Position numbers and translations under genes: made by a program. Source: Anoxybacteroides rupiense (GTDB lineage Bacteria > Bacillota > Bacilli > Bacillales > Anoxybacillaceae). From it: a stretch of 64,000 bases of DNA. Positions 52,010-60,371 of this stretch are shown here, piece by piece. Under the pieces are notes generated by a model. The model did not search any database and was not told where the DNA came from. It saw only the letters and a program-made list of their open reading frames with translations. The DNA is taken from assembly GCF_014196195.1 (NCBI RefSeq), contig NZ_JACIDF010000006.1, forward strand, positions 62,001-126,000, in the 5' to 3' direction. How positions within the stretch are numbered: position 1 is the stretch's first letter; every line of letters starts with the position of its first letter.

Positions 52010-52240
52010 TCCAAAAGAAGTCTCCCATCTTTAAGGAACGTGAAGGGCGATAGCCCAGTGAGTAGGGGGGAGAATGAATTTCGGTTGGCGATGGCCAACG
52101 GATAGGATACTTTATCGTTCAAACGGACCCCTTTAGAACGAAGGGAAGCGTAAAGGGTCCTTGTGTGGGGCTTATCGTTCAGCGAACATGAAGCCCTCCT
52201 CTAAGCGAAGTGTAGATAGTGGGTAGTTCACGGGTGCATA
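52010..52240. mobile_element. IS200/IS605-type end remnant (tnpB-associated RNA/right end)
   Basis: A run of short hairpins between the glnA stop and the glnA terminator: GGGC-GATA-GCCC (52045-52056), GTTGG/CCAAC (52084-52099), GGACCC/GGGTCC with TTTA/TAAA (52125-52160), GGGCTT ... AAGCCC enclosing GTTC/GAAC (52068+100 region, 52168-52196), TCTA/TAGA, and GTG ... CAC ending at TAGTTCAC (52232). This pattern, without any open frame, resembles the right end and guide-RNA scaffold of IS605/IS1341-type tnpB elements. No transposase remains. Assigned by pattern memory. Confidence 0.5.
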
Positions 52241-52250
52241 AATTATGGAG

Positions 52251-52279
52251 AAAAGCAGGCGATTTTTGCCTGCTTTTTT
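52251..52279 (+). terminator. intrinsic terminator, probably of glnA
   Basis: 10-bp stem AAAAGCAGGC / GCCTGCTTTT with loop GATTTTT and following T. It is separated from the glnA stop by the inserted element remnant. Confidence 0.88.
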
Positions 52280-52366
52280 ATTTTTAAAAAGGAATAAGAG
52301 AGAGCAGGGAAATGGCTGAAATCTTAGCTTGTCTTTCATAAAAAGTCTAAAAATTTTAAAAATTAC

Positions 52367-52429
52367 TTGAGAAAACGCTTACGTAAATGTTATAATTCTT
52401 GTAAACCGATTTACAAAACCGATTTACAA
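52367..52429 (+). promoter_or_regulatory. kdg operon promoter with cre-like site and LacI-type operator
   Basis: -35 TTGAGA (52367-52372), 18-bp spacer, -10 TATAAT (52391-52396). AGAAAACGCTTACG (52370-52383) fits the CcpA cre consensus except for the last base and overlaps the -35. TTGTAAACCGATTTACAA (52399-52416) is a near-perfect, CG-centred LacI-family palindrome at the transcription start. The 13-mer AACCGATTTACAA occurs twice in direct tandem (52404-52416 and 52417-52429). A leader of about 320 bp without a convincing gene follows; it contains only a 34-codon frame at 52530. Confidence 0.8.
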
Positions 52430-52752
52430 GCCTTAAACGAAGAGGAGACGTTTGAAAGCGAGAAAAGTTTCAATTTTTTCGGGGGGGTGGCTCTCTTTCA
52501 TGATAACACACGAGCTATAAATATAAGGGATGGATATGGAATTCAATGGCCCGCGTTCAAACAACAGCAGTATTTGGACTCTTATCACATGTCTGCATGA
52601 TGAAAGCAAACTTATAAGATTTGTCTCTGACTGATCATCGATTTTTCAGCGATCTTTTCTTCGATTTTCAAGCTGCCTTTATATGGCTTGGACGGATCTT
52701 TAACAAAAATACGAAAATCGCAGAATCAAGAGGATGAGAAAGGGGAGAGAGG

Positions 52753-53718
52753 ATGGATGTTGTCACGTTTGGAGAAGCGATGGTGATGTTTGTTGCGGAG
52801 GAGCCTGGATCGCTTCAGCAGGTGAGCCGCTTTCAGCGAGCGCTTGCCGGGGCGGAGGTCAATACGGCCATCGGGTTTGCTCGATTAGGACTAAAAAGCG
52901 GGTGGGTCAGCAAAGTCGGAAATGATGTGTTTGGGAACTATATTCTCGAGCAGCTACGTCAGGAACAGGTGAACATTGAGCAGGTCCACATCTCTGCTTC
53001 TTTTGCGACAGGCTTTCAGCTAAAAGCAAAAGTAAGTGAGGGAGATCCAGAAGTACAATATTTTCGAAAACATTCAGCCGCCAGTCATTTAAGCGTGGCT
53101 GATTTTGACGAAGCCTATTTCCGTTCCGCTAAACATCTGCATATGACAGGGATTCCTTTAGCCCTTTCCAGCTCCATGCGAGAATTTGCCAAGCACGCGC
53201 AATCATTTATGAGAAAAGAAGGAAAAACGATATCGTTCGATCCTAATCTAAGACCTGCATTATGGACAACAAAAGGCGAGATGATTCGAGTGGTTAATGA
53301 ATATGCTTTTAAAAGTGATTACGTTCTTCCGGGAATCGAAGAGGGAAAATTGCTAACGGGCTATACAAAGCCGAGCGATATCGCTGATTTTTATTTAAAA
53401 AGAGGAGTGAAGCTGGTTGTTATAAAATTAGGAAGCAAAGGGGCGTTTTATAAATCTTGCGATGAGGAGGGATATGTTCCGGGATATCGAGTATCGAAAG
53501 TAGTAGATACTGTTGGGGCCGGAGATGGTTTTGCTGTAGGACTTATCAGCGGGATTTTAGAAGGAATGCCCGTTTTCCAAGCGGTGATGCGAGGAAACGC
53601 GATCGGAGCTTTAGCTGTTCAATCAATAGGTGACAGCGACGGCTATCCTAATCGAAAAGAGTTAGACAGCTTCATGCAAAAATATAATGGGGAGGATGCG
53701 GCATGCAGCGTACAATAG
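52753..53718 (+). CDS. kdgK: 2-keto-3-deoxygluconate kinase
   Basis: 321-residue PfkB-family kinase that makes 2-keto-3-deoxy-6-phosphogluconate. The sequence tracks B. subtilis KdgK over its whole length: VTFGEAMVMF, RFQRALAGAEVNTAIGFARL, YFRKHSAASHLS, ISFDPNLRPALW and the catalytic VDTVGAGDGFAVGLISGILE with Asp in GAGD. It is the first gene of an operon with a transporter and a LacI regulator. No KDPG aldolase follows. The transporter start overlaps its end by 16 bp. Confidence 0.92.
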   Translation: MDVVTFGEAMVMFVAEEPGSLQQVSRFQRALAGAEVNTAIGFARLGLKSGWVSKVGNDVFGNYILEQLRQEQVNIEQVHISASFATGFQLKAKVSEGDPEVQYFRKHSAASHLSVADFDEAYFRSAKHLHMTGIPLALSSSMREFAKHAQSFMRKEGKTISFDPNLRPALWTTKGEMIRVVNEYAFKSDYVLPGIEEGKLLTGYTKPSDIADFYLKRGVKLVVIKLGSKGAFYKSCDEEGYVPGYRVSKVVDTVGAGDGFAVGLISGILEGMPVFQAVMRGNAIGALAVQSIGDSDGYPNRKELDSFMQKYNGEDAACSVQ

Positions 53719-55001
53719 CGAAATCGCGCTGGTATCGTTTAATTCCGATTGTTTTTATTACGTACAGTCTAGCTTATTTGGATCGTGCCAACTATGGATT
53801 TGGCGCGGCGGGAGGATTGGCCGAGGATTTGCATATTTCCGCAGCGACATCTTCACTGCTCGGCTCGCTATTTTTTCTTGGTTATTTTTTCTTTCAGGTT
53901 CCCGGTGCCCATTATGCCGAAAATAAAAGCGCGAAAAAGCTGATTTTTTGGTCGCTCATTCTTTGGGGAGGACTTGCGAGTGCCACTGGCATCGTCAGTA
54001 ATATCCAGTGGCTTATGATCATTCGCTTTTTATTAGGAGTGGTAGAAAGCGCTGTCATGCCTTCCATGCTTGTATTTTTAAGCCACTGGTTTACGAAGGA
54101 GGAGCGTTCGCGAGCAAACACCTTTTTGATTTTAGGGAATCCTGCAACAGTGCTATGGATGTCTATCTTATCAGGGTATTTAATTGAAGCAGTAGGCTGG
54201 CGCTGGATGTTTATTGCTGAAGGCGTCCCGGCCATCATATGGGCTTTTATTTGGTGGAAGCTTGTCAATGATGAACCAAAAGAGGCCAAATGGTTGACGG
54301 ATGAAGAAAAACAGCAGCTGCAAGCTCAATTGGAGCGCGAACAGCAAGAATTAACGCCTGTAAAAAATTACAGTCAGGCATTCCGTTCAAAAACGGTCAT
54401 ATTATTGAGTTTGCAATATGCGCTTTGGAGCATTGGGGTATACGGATTTGTCATGTGGCTTCCATCTATTATCCATGCCGCGCCTAATATGGATATTGTC
54501 AAAACGGGCTGGTTATCATCTGTTCCTTATGTGTTGGCGATTATTTTCATGTTCGCCGCTTCCTACTACTCTGACAAACTGTTAAATCGAACCATATTTG
54601 TATGGCCGTTTCTACTTGTTGGAGCGATTACCTTTTATGCTTCCTATATGATTGGCACAAGCCACTTTTGGATCTCCTTTTTTTTACTGGTAGTAGCAGG
54701 AGCAGCCATGTATGCCCCGTACGGACCGTTTTTTGCGATTATTCCTGAAATCTTGCCTCGCAATGTTGCTGGAGGAGCGATGGCCTTAATCAATAGTATG
54801 GGAGCGCTCGGATCGTTCGTCGGCTCTTATATTGTCGGCTATTTGAATGGGGCCACGGGAGGATTTGGAGCCTCGTATATTTTTATGGCAGGATCTTTGT
54901 TCTTCGCCGCGATCTTCACGATGATGGCGGTGAAAGGACAACAATCCCTAAAAAAGAAACGTGTGCCTGAGCAATGGGAGGTCCATCAAGCACACAAATG
55001 A
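53703..55001 (+). CDS. MFS transporter, anion:cation symporter (hexuronate/aldonate) type
   Basis: 432 residues, twelve helices. The beginning YSLAYLDRANYGFGAAGGLA and GSLFFLGYFFFQVPGAHYAE are typical of the ACS family that includes ExuT, GudP and related symporters for hexuronates, aldarates and galactonate. The long cytosolic loop (residues about 190-225) is charged. It takes the place that KdgT, an unrelated carrier, has in the B. subtilis kdg operon. It should import a sugar acid that feeds the kinase encoded just before it. Confidence 0.87.
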   Translation: MQRTIAKSRWYRLIPIVFITYSLAYLDRANYGFGAAGGLAEDLHISAATSSLLGSLFFLGYFFFQVPGAHYAENKSAKKLIFWSLILWGGLASATGIVSNIQWLMIIRFLLGVVESAVMPSMLVFLSHWFTKEERSRANTFLILGNPATVLWMSILSGYLIEAVGWRWMFIAEGVPAIIWAFIWWKLVNDEPKEAKWLTDEEKQQLQAQLEREQQELTPVKNYSQAFRSKTVILLSLQYALWSIGVYGFVMWLPSIIHAAPNMDIVKTGWLSSVPYVLAIIFMFAASYYSDKLLNRTIFVWPFLLVGAITFYASYMIGTSHFWISFFLLVVAGAAMYAPYGPFFAIIPEILPRNVAGGAMALINSMGALGSFVGSYIVGYLNGATGGFGASYIFMAGSLFFAAIFTMMAVKGQQSLKKKRVPEQWEVHQAHK

Positions 55002-55194
55002 AAGGCTATCATTATTATACGATAAAAATTGCATATTTGCACGATGACGGCACAATAACCAGAAATAGACGGTTGAAAGGCTAGCGAGGAAAAGAGAATT
55101 TGCTTTTCTTCCCATGTGCTGGATAGGCCAGTTTATTCTTGTTAAAATGGAAATAATCGAAATTTACCGAAGTTTATAAAAAGGAAGAGGGGTT

Positions 55195-56208
55195 ATGAAA
55201 AGAATAACAATGGCAGATGTAGCCAAAGCGGCAGGGGTATCAAAAAGCACGGTATCGCAATTTTTAAATAAACGATATGAGCATATGGGAGAAGAGACAA
55301 AAGAAAAGATTCGTGAGGCCATTGAACGGCTTGGCTATCATCCGAATTATATTGCCAGAAGTTTAAAGCAAAAACGGACAGCCATGATCGGAATTATTGT
55401 TGCTAATATTATGCATAGCTTTTCGACGGAAATTAGCAGAGCCATCGAAGATTTTTGTCATGAGCATGATATGCATGCCATTGTTTGTAATGCAGACGAC
55501 GATCCGGTTAAAGAACGGAAATATATTGAGATGCTGCGAGCAAGACAAGTGGATGGGTTAATCCTTTTTCCGACTGGCGGCAATCTTGAGTTGTACAAAC
55601 AAATGGAGCAGGAACGTTATCCAGTCGTATTTGTAGACCGCAAGATTTCAGAAGTCAATATCCGTACCATTGTTGTGAATAATAAGGAGGCAACCTATCA
55701 GGCGGTGGCCCATTTGATTGAAAAGGGGCATCGAGACATTGCCATAATTACGCCACCGCTAACGATTTATCCGCGCATTGAGAGAATGAACGGTTATAAG
55801 CAGGCGCTAAACGACTATCGCATTCCCATCAAACAAGAATATATGATTTCAACAGAAATCCAGCGAATGATTTCCGAATTAAGCCGTTTATTTGCATTGC
55901 CGGACAAACCAACTGCATTAGTAGCGGGGAATGATTTATCCTTTTTTGAAGTCATGAAATTTTTAAAAGAAAACGGTCTTCGCGTTCCAAATAATGTGGC
56001 CGTCGTTGTATTTGACAATATTCCTTTTGCTAGTTTTTCTGAACCGACAATGACCACGATTGCTCAACCGGCATATGCGATGGGGAAAAAAGCGGCCGAG
56101 TTGTTGCTGCAGCAAATTCATCATCACGAGGAATTACCCGATTCAAACTTATACACTTTCCCGTGTACATTGATGATTCGTGAATCTTCTAGCAGAGCGC
56201 TTATATAG
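55195..56208 (+). CDS. kdgR: LacI family regulator of the sugar-acid operon
   Basis: 337 residues: a LacI HTH at 1-25 (ITMADVAKAAGVSKSTVSQF), the hinge (YHPNYIARSLKQKR) and a periplasmic-binding-protein-like sensor domain. The near-palindrome at the kdgK promoter has the central CG and spacing expected for this family, so it probably binds there, with KDG or a related acid as inducer. The symbol kdgR is given by context and by similarity to the Bacillus regulator; the ligand is not proven. GGAAGAGGGG precedes the ATG. Confidence 0.78.
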   Translation: MKRITMADVAKAAGVSKSTVSQFLNKRYEHMGEETKEKIREAIERLGYHPNYIARSLKQKRTAMIGIIVANIMHSFSTEISRAIEDFCHEHDMHAIVCNADDDPVKERKYIEMLRARQVDGLILFPTGGNLELYKQMEQERYPVVFVDRKISEVNIRTIVVNNKEATYQAVAHLIEKGHRDIAIITPPLTIYPRIERMNGYKQALNDYRIPIKQEYMISTEIQRMISELSRLFALPDKPTALVAGNDLSFFEVMKFLKENGLRVPNNVAVVVFDNIPFASFSEPTMTTIAQPAYAMGKKAAELLLQQIHHHEELPDSNLYTFPCTLMIRESSSRALI

Positions 56209-56271
56209 GATACAACTTGGCATATATTGTCTGGGAGAAAAAGCCGCCTTGATGGGGAAAGGAGAAGGAGG

Positions 56272-56910
56272 ATGTACATTCAGCTTGCGCTTGATCGAAT
56301 GACGATGGATGAAGCGATTCATGTAACAGAGGAGGTGTATCATGAAATTGATTGGATTGAAGTTGGCACCTCTTTAATTAAAGAATACGGTGTTCAAAGT
56401 ATTGAAAGGCTGAAAAAAGAATTTCCAAATAAACTGCTTGTGGCGGATATGAAAACAATGGATAACGCGGCATATGAATGCCAGATGTGCTTTGAAGCGG
56501 GAGCTGACATAATGACAGCGATGGGAGTCGCGCCGAATATTACCGTGAAGACATGCTTGGATGAAGCAAAAAAGAGAAAGAAAAGAGTCATGATTGATTT
56601 ATTGAATGTCCATGAAACGCTTCTGCCGTCATTGCTAGAATATAAGGAAGCGATTTTTTGCCTTCATGTAAGCAAGGATGAACAAGAGCTTTTTGGTTTC
56701 AACGCAGCACGGTTCCCTATGTTTTTGGAGGAGATGCAAGGACGGACATGGGCGATTGCTGGAGGAATTTCCCTTGATTCTCTTGATATGGTGAAGCAGC
56801 TGCAGCCCTATGTCGTGATTATCGGTTCTGCCATCACAAAGGCAGAGAATAAACAGAAGGCGGCCCAAACACTGAAACAAGCGATTTTTGCAAGGAGGAG
56901 TCATGGATGA
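56272..56910 (+). CDS. 3-hexulose-6-phosphate synthase-like protein (OMPDC superfamily)
   Basis: 212-residue TIM barrel of the orotidine-5'-phosphate decarboxylase suprafamily. It resembles 3-hexulose-6-phosphate synthase (HxlA) and keto-gulonate-phosphate decarboxylase: IQLALDRMTMDEA, VADMKTMDNAAYECQMCFEA with the catalytic D-x-K-x-x-D, VMIDLLNV, and the phosphate loops AIAGGIS and IIGSAIT. Some positions differ from true HPS (HVSKDEQ where HPS often has HTGLDEQ). ATG 56272 follows AAGGAGAAGGAGG. The PHI-like gene overlaps its end by 4 bp. It could carry out aldol condensation or cleavage with formaldehyde, or decarboxylate a keto-acid phosphate. Confidence 0.8.
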   Translation: MYIQLALDRMTMDEAIHVTEEVYHEIDWIEVGTSLIKEYGVQSIERLKKEFPNKLLVADMKTMDNAAYECQMCFEAGADIMTAMGVAPNITVKTCLDEAKKRKKRVMIDLLNVHETLLPSLLEYKEAIFCLHVSKDEQELFGFNAARFPMFLEEMQGRTWAIAGGISLDSLDMVKQLQPYVVIIGSAITKAENKQKAAQTLKQAIFARRSHG

Positions 56911-57458
56911 ACGATCCCCTTCAATTAATCATGAAAGAGATCGAACAGGTGCTTTGTGATTTTCAAACGACTAGCATGGAACGGGTGGTAACGATTCTTT
57001 CCTCTGCGACACGAGTTTTTGTGGCAGGAGAAGGACGTTCTGGATTGATGGCCAAAGCGTTTGCGATGCGCCTTATGCATCTTGGCGCCGATGTTTATGT
57101 AGTTGGGGAGACGATCACGCCGTCGATACAGAATGGAGATGTATTAATCGCAGTGTCTGGTTCAGGTGTAACTAAAAGTACCGTTTGGATGGCGGAAAAA
57201 GCGAGGCAGCTTGGCTGTCCAGTGATGGCTTTTACGACTGATGTAGCCTCCCCGCTTGCTCAAAAGGCTTCCTGCATAGTTTATGTTCCTGCAGCGACTA
57301 AATATCGCCGCGATCATGAAAAAGCAAGCATACAGCCGTTAAGCTCTCTATTTGACCAGTGCATCCATATTATTTTAGATGCCATTTGCCTGCAATATGC
57401 AGAAGTGAAACAGGTTGAACACAAACAAGCCTTTAGCCAGCATAGCAATCTAGATTGA
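56907..57458 (+). CDS. 6-phospho-3-hexuloisomerase (SIS domain)
   Basis: 183-residue SIS-domain isomerase very close to HxlB: VAGEGRSGLMAKAFAMRLMH, VYVVGETITPSIQNGDVLIA, VSGSG and AATKYRRDHEKASIQPLSSL, and the typical C-terminal end FSQHSNLD. It interconverts 3-hexulose-6-phosphate and fructose-6-phosphate. With the preceding gene it makes an HPS-PHI pair as in the ribulose monophosphate pathway, but placed here in a kdgK operon with a LacI regulator and no HxlR. Confidence 0.86.
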   Translation: MNDPLQLIMKEIEQVLCDFQTTSMERVVTILSSATRVFVAGEGRSGLMAKAFAMRLMHLGADVYVVGETITPSIQNGDVLIAVSGSGVTKSTVWMAEKARQLGCPVMAFTTDVASPLAQKASCIVYVPAATKYRRDHEKASIQPLSSLFDQCIHIILDAICLQYAEVKQVEHKQAFSQHSNLD

Positions 57459-57465
57459 ACACTCC

Positions 57466-57501
57466 CCCCACCTCTGATTCGCTTAGAGGTGGGGATTTCT
57501 T
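57466..57501. terminator. intrinsic terminator, possibly IS605-derived hairpin
   Basis: Perfect 10-bp stem CCCCACCTCT / AGAGGTGGGG, 9-nt loop, then ATTTCTT. Read on the minus strand it contains CTCTAAGCGAA, an 11-mer also present at 52199-52209 in the IS605-like remnant. Confidence 0.75.
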
Positions 57502-57616
57502 GATCAGAGAATGATGAATGTGCCATTGAATGCCGTTTTATATCTTTTTATAGAGATTCTTCACTTATTTTGATAAAATATTTAGAAAGCTTCAATAGGG
57601 AATGGGAGATGAATGT

Positions 57617-58579
57617 ATGCAGACGATCATGGATTTAGGAAATGGAATTTCGCTAATTGATGTATTCGATGTCGGCTGGGCTGAGCGTACCGGTACATAT
57701 GTGCTTCATGAAGAAGAGCTGACGATTATCGAAACGAGCGCCAGCCCATCGATTCCGCATTTATTAAAAGGTCTAGAAGCTTTAGGATTGCATACCGCTG
57801 ATGTGCGCAATATTATTGTGACGCATATTCATTTGGATCATGCTGGCGGTGCGGGACTGTTGCTAGAAAAATGCCCCCATGCAAACATTATCGTTCATCC
57901 GAAAGGAAAGCGCCATTTGGCCGATCCTACGCGATTAATTCAAGGGGCAAGAGCGGTGTATGGAGAAAAATTTGCCGAATTGTTTGAGCCGATCATCCCG
58001 ATTCCGGAAGAGCGCATTGTAGTAAAAGAAGACGGGGACACACTTCAGCTGAGCGAGCATCGCACTTTAACGTTTTTCAACACTCCTGGACATGCGAACC
58101 ACCATTTTTCCATCTATGATTCTCGGAGCAAGGGAATTTTTACAGGGGATACGTTAGGGGTATTTTACCACCAGCTGCTGGAATACGGACTGGAGTTGTA
58201 TTTGCCTTCCACTTCACCAAACCAGTTTGATCCCCATGCGATGCTTGCCTCGGCAGAACGGCTCGAAGCCTTAGAACTCGATTATGTTTATTTTGGTCAT
58301 TTTGGCATGTCTAAAAATCCGAAGGCTGTATTTGAGCAGCTGCGCTATTGGCTGCCAAAATTTATTGAAATAGGAGAACACGTGATGGAGAAACAGTCCA
58401 CCCGTGATTTTGAAGAAAAAGCGAAGGCGGTGACTCAAGGTCTGTTGGGGCTTGTACAGCCGCTTTTAGCCGCACATCATGTGCCGCAGCAGGCTCATGT
58501 ACACTCTGTGCTGGAGCTGGATGCTAGTGTTTGTGCGATGGGAATTATTGATTATTTGCAAAAACGATTGGGTCAATAA
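57617..58579 (+). CDS. MBL-fold metallo-hydrolase
   Basis: 320-residue metallo-beta-lactamase-fold hydrolase. The metal motif is THIHLDHAGG (HxHxDH, around 75-84), further ligands are in NTPGHANHHFSI and FTGDTLG, and GHFG lies near residue 232. The glyoxalase II-like core is followed by about 80 helical residues of unknown role. The substrate is unknown; hydrolysis of a thioester or phosphodiester is typical. ATG 57617 is 8 nt after GGGAG. It is followed at once by a terminator, so it is monocistronic. Confidence 0.85.
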   Translation: MQTIMDLGNGISLIDVFDVGWAERTGTYVLHEEELTIIETSASPSIPHLLKGLEALGLHTADVRNIIVTHIHLDHAGGAGLLLEKCPHANIIVHPKGKRHLADPTRLIQGARAVYGEKFAELFEPIIPIPEERIVVKEDGDTLQLSEHRTLTFFNTPGHANHHFSIYDSRSKGIFTGDTLGVFYHQLLEYGLELYLPSTSPNQFDPHAMLASAERLEALELDYVYFGHFGMSKNPKAVFEQLRYWLPKFIEIGEHVMEKQSTRDFEEKAKAVTQGLLGLVQPLLAAHHVPQQAHVHSVLELDASVCAMGIIDYLQKRLGQ

Positions 58580-58608
58580 AAGCGGCTGCTTGATGCGCCG
58601 CTTTTTTT
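58578..58608 (+). terminator. intrinsic terminator
   Basis: 9-bp stem AAAAGCGGC / GCCGCTTTT, 10-nt loop, seven T. Confidence 0.9.
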
Positions 58609-58677
58609 CCATTATGCAGCATTCTATTTTATAATGAATGATAGTACAGTGTGCTGCGAAAGGATGATCGTGGGAAA

Positions 58678-59466
58678 ATGAATATGGTAAAAGTGATTGC
58701 GGTTCTTTCTATCATTGCAGGAGGCTGCTGGCTTTTTGGGCTTGGCTTGACCGTTTACGACCAATTTTTTCAGCCAACTGCTTCGCTGTCGACCCATTAT
58801 CGTGCAGAAGAAACGACTGATGAGGACCACCGTTTGCAGATTGTGGCGATTGGTGACTCATTAACCCGGGGAACAGGTGATGAAACAGGAAAGGGGTATG
58901 TTGGCTACGTTTTGGACGAGCTGCGGACGAAAACGAAGCAACCGATTCAGCTGACAAATTTGGCGATCAAAGGACAGGTGTCGGAGCAACTGCTGCAACA
59001 ACTCCAGCAAAATGAAGTACAGCGCCAATTGAAGCAAGCGGACTTTGTATTTATGACGATCGGTGGCAATGATTTGTTTCAAGGAGGAGAGACGCTACAG
59101 AATCTCTCGGCTGAGTACATCAACCGAATAAAAAGCGTTTATTTGCGTCATTTAGATGCCATTTTTCGAACGATTCGATCGGTGAATCCACACGCGGTTG
59201 TTTTTTATATTGGGCTTTACAATCCGTTTAACCAGCTAGATCATGCGGAAACTACTTCAGCGATTGTGCGCCAGTGGAATTATGATTCAGCCGAAGTAGC
59301 GGCACGTTATCCTCATATTATTGCTGTTCCAACGTACGATTTATTTGAATTGCATGTCAATGATTATCTTTATAGCGATCAATTTCATCCAAATAAGGAA
59401 GGGTACAAGCTGATCGGCGAACGGCTGTCTTCGCTGATTACATTTACAAAGGAGGGGAAAAAATGA
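58678..59466 (+). CDS. ypmR: GDSL/SGNH-family esterase (YpmR-like), membrane anchored
   Basis: 262 residues with an N-terminal membrane helix (VIAVLSIIAGGCWLFGLGLT) that could be an anchor or uncleaved signal. The SGNH blocks are AIGDSLTRGTGD (nucleophile Ser), the Gly of AIKGQ, TIGGNDLF (Asn) and YSDQFHPNKEGY (Asp/His). It should act as a lipase/esterase at the outer face of the membrane. Its stop overlaps the start of an ABC ATPase by 4 bp (ATGA), so ester hydrolysis and the transporter are linked. ATG 58678 or 58684 are both possible. Confidence 0.83.
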   Translation: MNMVKVIAVLSIIAGGCWLFGLGLTVYDQFFQPTASLSTHYRAEETTDEDHRLQIVAIGDSLTRGTGDETGKGYVGYVLDELRTKTKQPIQLTNLAIKGQVSEQLLQQLQQNEVQRQLKQADFVFMTIGGNDLFQGGETLQNLSAEYINRIKSVYLRHLDAIFRTIRSVNPHAVVFYIGLYNPFNQLDHAETTSAIVRQWNYDSAEVAARYPHIIAVPTYDLFELHVNDYLYSDQFHPNKEGYKLIGERLSSLITFTKEGKK

Positions 59467-60371
59467 CGCAGACGCTCGTTGTTGAAGATTTACGAAAAAA
59501 GATCGGAAGAAAAACGATTATTAAAGGTCTCTCGTTTTCGCTGAAAAAAGGGGAAGTGTTTGGTTTTTTAGGTCCTAATGGAGCGGGAAAAACGACGACG
59601 ATTCGTATGCTTGTCGGCTTGATTAAACCGTCAGCAGGCCGAATTACGATTTGTGGATATGATCTTCAGCGTCAATTTACGAAGGCCATCCGTCATATTG
59701 GCTGTATTGTAGAAAACCCTGAACTCTACCCTTATTTAACTGGATGGGAAAATTTAGAACATTTTGCTCGCATGCTACCGGATATTTCGAAAGAACGAAT
59801 AACGGAAGTAGTCAAGCTTGTAGGATTGCAGAACCGTATTCATGACCGCGTTCGCACCTATTCATTAGGGATGAGACAGCGTTTAGGTATTGCTCAAGCG
59901 TTGTTAGGAAAGCCATCTGTGCTGATTTTAGATGAACCGACAAATGGACTGGATCCGATCGGCATTCGCGAGATGAGGGAGTTTATTCGTTTTTTAGCCG
60001 AAAAAGAAGGGTTAAGTGTGCTTGTTTCTTCTCATTTATTGAGTGAAATTCAGCTGATGTGTGATCGGGTAGCGATTCTGTCAAAAGGAAGCATCATTCG
60101 CATCGATACAGTAGACCGTTTATTAAAGGAACAAGCGCGGGTCGTTTGGAAGGTAGAGCCGCTGGAACAAGCAAAAAAACAATTAGAAAGCGAAACGGTG
60201 ATTTTATCAGCACAGGCTGATACATTGATTACATATTATGAAAAAGAGAAATTGGCAGCATGGAATGAAAGATTAGTGCAAGCAGGTGTTAAGGTGAGCC
60301 AAATGGAACCGAAGTTGCCGACACTAGAGGATTTATTCATTGAGCTGACAGGAGGAGAGACGATTGACTGA
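59463..60371 (+). CDS. ABC transporter ATP-binding protein (BcrA-type)
   Basis: 302-residue ATPase of the bacitracin/CcmA-like exporter group. Walker A is GPNGAGKTTT, the signature is YSLGMRQRLGIA, Walker B is VLILDEPTNGLD, and the H-loop is VSSHLLSEI. The C-terminal 90-residue extension is common in this group. It starts inside the stop codon of the esterase gene and overlaps the permease start by 8 bp, so the three genes are one translational unit. The exported substance is unknown. Confidence 0.88.
   Translation: MTQTLVVEDLRKKIGRKTIIKGLSFSLKKGEVFGFLGPNGAGKTTTIRMLVGLIKPSAGRITICGYDLQRQFTKAIRHIGCIVENPELYPYLTGWENLEHFARMLPDISKERITEVVKLVGLQNRIHDRVRTYSLGMRQRLGIAQALLGKPSVLILDEPTNGLDPIGIREMREFIRFLAEKEGLSVLVSSHLLSEIQLMCDRVAILSKGSIIRIDTVDRLLKEQARVVWKVEPLEQAKKQLESETVILSAQADTLITYYEKEKLAAWNERLVQAGVKVSQMEPKLPTLEDLFIELTGGETID

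Noticed and set aside
52367-52600. 77-codon frame starting at the kdg promoter
   Set aside because: Covers the -35, -10 and operator; no ribosome site.
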